Source of the DNA: CAYVAP01 sp964521065
GTDB lineage: Bacteria; Bacteroidota; Bacteroidia; J057
Assembly: GCA_964521065.1 (NCBI GenBank)
Contig: CAZFPQ010000163.1
Location: forward strand, 1 to 16,092
Reading direction: 5' to 3'
Length of the DNA: 16,092 nt
Both the position numbers and the translations under genes were made by a program. The notes beneath the pieces are model-generated. The model worked only from the letters and a program-made list of their open reading frames with translations, was not told where the DNA came from and did not search any database. This document shows positions 12,912 to 16,092 of this stretch, piece by piece (within the stretch, counting starts at the first letter, position 1; every line of letters begins with the position of its first letter).

Positions 12912-15559
12912 CAAAAGCGGTGATAAGCAGGGCATGTTGTCTAGGGGTGGCCCTTTTGCTGGGCTGGTCTTTTGCCTATCCCCAGAATGGGCCAGGCTAT
13001 CGATACTCTTGTTCCCAGCAAAACTTGAGCCTCGCTTTAAAGCAAATTTCAGAAACTTATGGCCTTTACTTTTCTTACCCTCTAGAACTGACAGAAGGTA
13101 AGACTCTACATGGAACCTATGAGGGGCAAAGCTTAGACCTGTTTTTAGATAAACTGTTTGAAGGGCAGGGCATCAGTCATGAGCAGGTGGATAATCAGTT
13201 TGTGGTTTTGAGCAAAGGGGAAGACCTTCCTAAGCTATGGAGGCTGTGTGGAACTGTATTGGATAGCAGCAGTGCCAGGCCCTTGGCTTATGCCAGTATA
13301 TACGATCCTCAAACCGGAAAGGGCATCAACGCTGACCGCTCAGGGAATTTTGTGTTTGAGATCAAGGAGGGAGAAATAGACTCTCTCAGGGTCGGCTATG
13401 CCGGCTATGAACCTCTCTGGATCAGGGTTGAGACTTTGATAAATCAAGCTTGCAAGGAACTTCGCTTGGTGTATCGGAACCAAACAGAAACCGGAATTTT
13501 GATCACCGAATACCTGTCGGATGGAGTCTCGCTCACTGAAAATGGAGCTGCCACCTTACTAGAACTGAATCGCATGTCCCCTTTACCGGGGCAGACGGAT
13601 GCAGACGCCCTGAGAAGTCTTCGCTTCTTGCCGGGAATTTCGAGCCCTCAAGGTGAGCTTTCTCAGCTCTTTGTGAGGGGGGGAACTCCCGACCAAAATC
13701 TCATAGCCTGGGAAGAAATTCCCATTTATCAGACGGCCTATTACTTTGGGATGATATCGGCCTTTAACCCCGATTTCATTGAGCAAATAAAAGTATATCG
13801 AGGTGGATTTGGGCCTGAGTTCAGCAACCGAGTTTCTGGAGTGATTGACTTAAGATCTCAGGTTCAGCTCAGCGACACCCTGAGCTTCGGAACACGGATA
13901 GACGGCTTATTAGCGGCAGTCACAGGGCACGTCCCCTTGAGCGGCGAGCGCCTAAACCTAAGCTTTTCCCTTCGGAGGTCGATCAGCGATTTATGGCCCT
14001 CCCCCACCTTTCAACAATTGAGCCTTAGAGCCCAGCAGGACCTTCGATTTGAGGACTTATCTCCATTTAGCCAAAATCCCAATTTGATTTTTGATCCAGA
14101 TCTTATTTTTAGAGATGGCCAACTCAAATTGACTTGGCAAGCAAGTAAGAAGGATAAATTGAGCTTGTCGGCTCTGGCAAATGAGAATCGCTTTGGCATC
14201 TACCTGGCCGATACAGTCCGGAATTCTACTCGACAAGACTCTTTAAGGATAGCGAATCAAGGAATGAGTCTGGTCTGGAATCGCAGCTGGACTAAGGGAT
14301 GGTCGACTCAGCTTAGCGGCCTATTCTCAGGATTTGATCAGTACTACCGATATCAGTTCAAGCAAATGGATACCTTGTCTAATCGCCAAGTTTCCTTTCG
14401 AAACACTGATTTGCTGGATATGCAAGGAAAAGCCAGTATTCAATATCAATCCCCATGGGGTTGGCGCTTAAAAGGGGGGTATCAGATACATCAGTACGAA
14501 CTAGCTTACCATATTGAGGAAGCAGTAAATGGCAATTCCAATATTGAGCAAATGCGGGAGCAAGACGCGAGACTCCATGGGGCTTATTTGTCCTTCAGTA
14601 GTCGAGAGGATCAAGCTTTGGGCTTTGAAATTGGGGGCCGCCTTAACCGTTATTCTGGGTTTGATCGTACGTTTCTCGGGCCTCGGGCTGGCATTTGGTA
14701 TCACTTTGGAACCCGCCTAAGCGCTCGCCTGCATCTTGGTCGTTACCATCAGTTCCTTGCTCAACTGCTGGAATTTCAGGGCCAAGCAGTGGGGCTTAGC
14801 ATCCCTATTTGGATTCTTGCCCAGCCACCTGAACCAGGCTTTGTCGCAACCCCTCCTCAGGTCAACGATCAAATTCAAGTAGGCTTACTGGCCCAGCCAG
14901 GAACCTGGGTTTTTGATTTACAGTTTTACCTTAAGCGCCTTTCTAATGTGAATGCCTTAGCCCTAGGATTTGGATTGGCCGAACCCATTCCCCCAGGGGA
15001 AGCAGCTATTCGGGGGCTAGATGTCTTGATTAAAAAACGCTGGCCACATTTTCGAACTTGGGTCAGCTATTCTCTTAGTCAAGTAGATTATCGATTCCCT
15101 ACATTTCGAGATGAAGAATTTCCTGCCCCCTACGATCAGCGCCATCAACTCAGCGTCATTCAGACCTTTGACAAAAACGGATGGCAGGCTTCCATGGCTT
15201 GGCAAATGGGATCAGGTCTGCCATATACCCAAGTAGATGCTTGGAGCCCAGATCTTAATCAAACCTCTGGCCCTGGCCCCCAGCAACTCGTTCCTTCCTT
15301 CCAAGAGTACCTAGGACAACGATTGCCTATCCAGCATCAGATGAATGCGTCGGTGAGTTATAGATTTTCATTGTCAGGCCTAGGAGGAGGAACAGGTCAG
15401 GTCTGTTTTTCGGTACTAAATCTCTATGGAAGGCAGAACGTCATAGAACGTAGTTACTTTCCCCGTAGGCAATTGAATGCTCCTGGGGTGAGAAATGTGT
15501 ATGCAGACCGGCTCGATTTGAACCTCACGCCTAATTTATCGCTACAACTGAGCTGGTAG
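12908..15559 (+). CDS. TonB-dependent transducer receptor (STN, CarboxypepD-reg-like, plug, barrel)
   Basis: 883 aa from ATG 12908; the ATG overlaps the TGA of fecR (ATGA). Signal peptide ~1-26. Residues ~36-102 are an STN secretin/TonB short domain (SLALKQISETYGLYFSYP, LDLFLDKLFEGQGI), the part that contacts FecR. Residues ~113-188 form a carboxypeptidase-regulatory-like beta-sandwich (GTVLDSSSARPLAYASIY). Residues ~195-318 are the plug (DALRSLRFLPGISS, QLFVRGGTPDQNLI, IEQIKVYRGGFGPEFSNR). The stretch GILITEYL before it may act as TonB box. From ~320 a barrel runs to the terminal aromatic SLQLSW, as expected for outer-membrane insertion. No SusD gene follows, so it is less likely a SusC-type glycan importer and more like a siderophore, metal or small-ligand transducer. 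The ligand is unknown. Confidence 0.92.
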   Translation: MTKAVISRACCLGVALLLGWSFAYPQNGPGYRYSCSQQNLSLALKQISETYGLYFSYPLELTEGKTLHGTYEGQSLDLFLDKLFEGQGISHEQVDNQFVVLSKGEDLPKLWRLCGTVLDSSSARPLAYASIYDPQTGKGINADRSGNFVFEIKEGEIDSLRVGYAGYEPLWIRVETLINQACKELRLVYRNQTETGILITEYLSDGVSLTENGAATLLELNRMSPLPGQTDADALRSLRFLPGISSPQGELSQLFVRGGTPDQNLIAWEEIPIYQTAYYFGMISAFNPDFIEQIKVYRGGFGPEFSNRVSGVIDLRSQVQLSDTLSFGTRIDGLLAAVTGHVPLSGERLNLSFSLRRSISDLWPSPTFQQLSLRAQQDLRFEDLSPFSQNPNLIFDPDLIFRDGQLKLTWQASKKDKLSLSALANENRFGIYLADTVRNSTRQDSLRIANQGMSLVWNRSWTKGWSTQLSGLFSGFDQYYRYQFKQMDTLSNRQVSFRNTDLLDMQGKASIQYQSPWGWRLKGGYQIHQYELAYHIEEAVNGNSNIEQMREQDARLHGAYLSFSSREDQALGFEIGGRLNRYSGFDRTFLGPRAGIWYHFGTRLSARLHLGRYHQFLAQLLEFQGQAVGLSIPIWILAQPPEPGFVATPPQVNDQIQVGLLAQPGTWVFDLQFYLKRLSNVNALALGFGLAEPIPPGEAAIRGLDVLIKKRWPHFRTWVSYSLSQVDYRFPTFRDEEFPAPYDQRHQLSVIQTFDKNGWQASMAWQMGSGLPYTQVDAWSPDLNQTSGPGPQQLVPSFQEYLGQRLPIQHQMNASVSYRFSLSGLGGGTGQVCFSVLNLYGRQNVIERSYFPRRQLNAPGVRNVYADRLDLNLTPNLSLQLSW

Positions 15560-15598
15560 GGATGACCACCTGCTTATCAGGAGACTTTACCTTGTACA

Positions 15599-15635
15599 AA
15601 AGACAGCCCCAGTTTTAATGACTGGAGCTGTCTTT
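15599..15635. terminator. Bidirectional terminator between convergent genes
   Basis: AAAGACAGC (15599-15607) pairs with GCTGTCTTT (15627-15635), and inside it CCAGT (15609-15613) pairs with ACTGG (15621-15625), with a single C/A mismatch between the helices and a 7-base loop. The A/T-rich arm ends give short T-runs on either strand. It ends the TonB receptor transcript and the minus-strand DUF4301-like transcript. Confidence 0.82.
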
Positions 15636-15749
15636 GAATGATGTTTGATGCGCTTAACCGGCAGAAAGTTTGGCAATAAGCCAAGGATTGGCATTTCTAA
15701 TTTTTACTGTCCCAGCCCATACCCTGGTCTCTCCTGCCTGCACATGAGT

Positions 15750-16092
15750 TTAGCGCTGGTGGTTAGGGCGCAAAAGATCGTTGACAATTTTCACTGGATT
15801 GAAGGTGACGATGGGTACCTCTACGAAGATCGTATTCCAGTTGGCCATGGCGCCATTCCAAAGTCCAGGCAACTCTTGGGCTTTCAACTCGCGACCATTT
15901 TTTGACTTATAAGCGATGAAACCAGTACTAGGATCACGGAAGTCAAGGAGGTCATACTTTTCTCCATTCTTATTACGCAGGCTACAAACCAGGTCTACCG
16001 GATTGAAGTGGGTGGCATTGGACATGATGCCTTTTTGCTCTGGATCTTCGGTGTCAATCTGGGCACTCTCAGCGATTTGAAGACTGATGACT
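15750..16092 (-). CDS. DUF4301-like protein, C-terminal part (cut by window edge)
   Basis: The minus-strand frame is open to the right edge. The ATG at 16025 is internal, since upstream codons continue as VISLQIAESAQIDTEDPEQK. About 113 residues of the C-terminus are visible, ending at TAA 15750-15752. The pattern HFNPVDLVCSL, then ELPGLWNGAMANWNTIFVEV, then TFNPVKIVNDLLRPNHQ resembles, from memory, the conserved C-terminal end of DUF4301 (PF14134), a Bacteroidota family of unknown function. Some annotators relate DUF4301 to nucleotide-sugar-type transferases. It is convergent with the TonB receptor and shares its terminator, with no sign of a functional link to it. Confidence 0.75.
   Translation of the reverse strand, partial: VISLQIAESAQIDTEDPEQKGIMSNATHFNPVDLVCSLRNKNGEKYDLLDFRDPSTGFIAYKSKNGRELKAQELPGLWNGAMANWNTIFVEVPIVTFNPVKIVNDLLRPNHQR

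Noticed and set aside
12908..15559. SusC-type glycan importer
   Set aside because: No SusD gene follows, and the receptor is ended by a terminator and a convergent gene; the STN domain and FecI/FecR neighbours fit a transducer. A SusC-like ligand range is not excluded.

Overview
The window looks like a chromosomal contig from a Bacteroidota bacterium, probably a free-living marine or aquatic polysaccharide degrader; a Saprospiria/Lewinella-like affiliation is a guess from general gene style. Supporting signs are a type IX secretion C-terminal sorting domain on the GH16 enzyme, a FecI/FecR/TonB-receptor (STN + carboxypeptidase-regulatory-like + plug) cassette, a DUF4301-like protein, and start codons without Shine-Dalgarno sequences. 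Two 100-base N runs (9517-9616 and 12176-12275) are assembly gaps, and both touch short tandem repeats.

Left part (1-9478): a plus-strand polysaccharide-utilisation region. It holds the 3' part of a PKD/CBM-type carbohydrate-binding protein closed by a strong terminator, an S1 formylglycine sulfatase, a roughly 500-bp gap with what may be the decayed start of a LytTR-type response regulator, a secreted GH16 endo-glycanase (GH16, beta-sandwich, ricin-type trefoil, T9SS tail), and then a tight three-gene operon: a cytosolic COG3618-type lactonase/amidohydrolase, a secreted DUF1080 (3-keto-disaccharide hydrolase family) protein and a secreted DUF5060/TIM-barrel/collagen-binding-like putative glycosidase. 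Together they suggest depolymerisation of a sulfated galactan (agar or porphyran type), desulfation, and downstream sugar or lactone handling. The exact substrate is inference.

Middle (9617-11100, minus): a lipoprotein di-heme cytochrome c peroxidase with an N-terminal pair of thrombospondin-3-like Asp-rich calcium-binding repeats, running convergently towards the glycosidase operon across gap 1.

Right part (11267-15559, plus): an ECF sigma factor, a FecR-type anti-sigma factor whose Pro-Thr linker is a CCCACT microsatellite interrupted by gap 2, and a TonB-dependent transducer receptor overlapping FecR by ATGA. This is a complete cell-surface signalling and uptake cassette with no SusD. A bidirectional terminator separates it from the convergent C-terminal part of a DUF4301-like gene at the right edge. 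No tRNA, rRNA, CRISPR, IS element or phage gene was seen.
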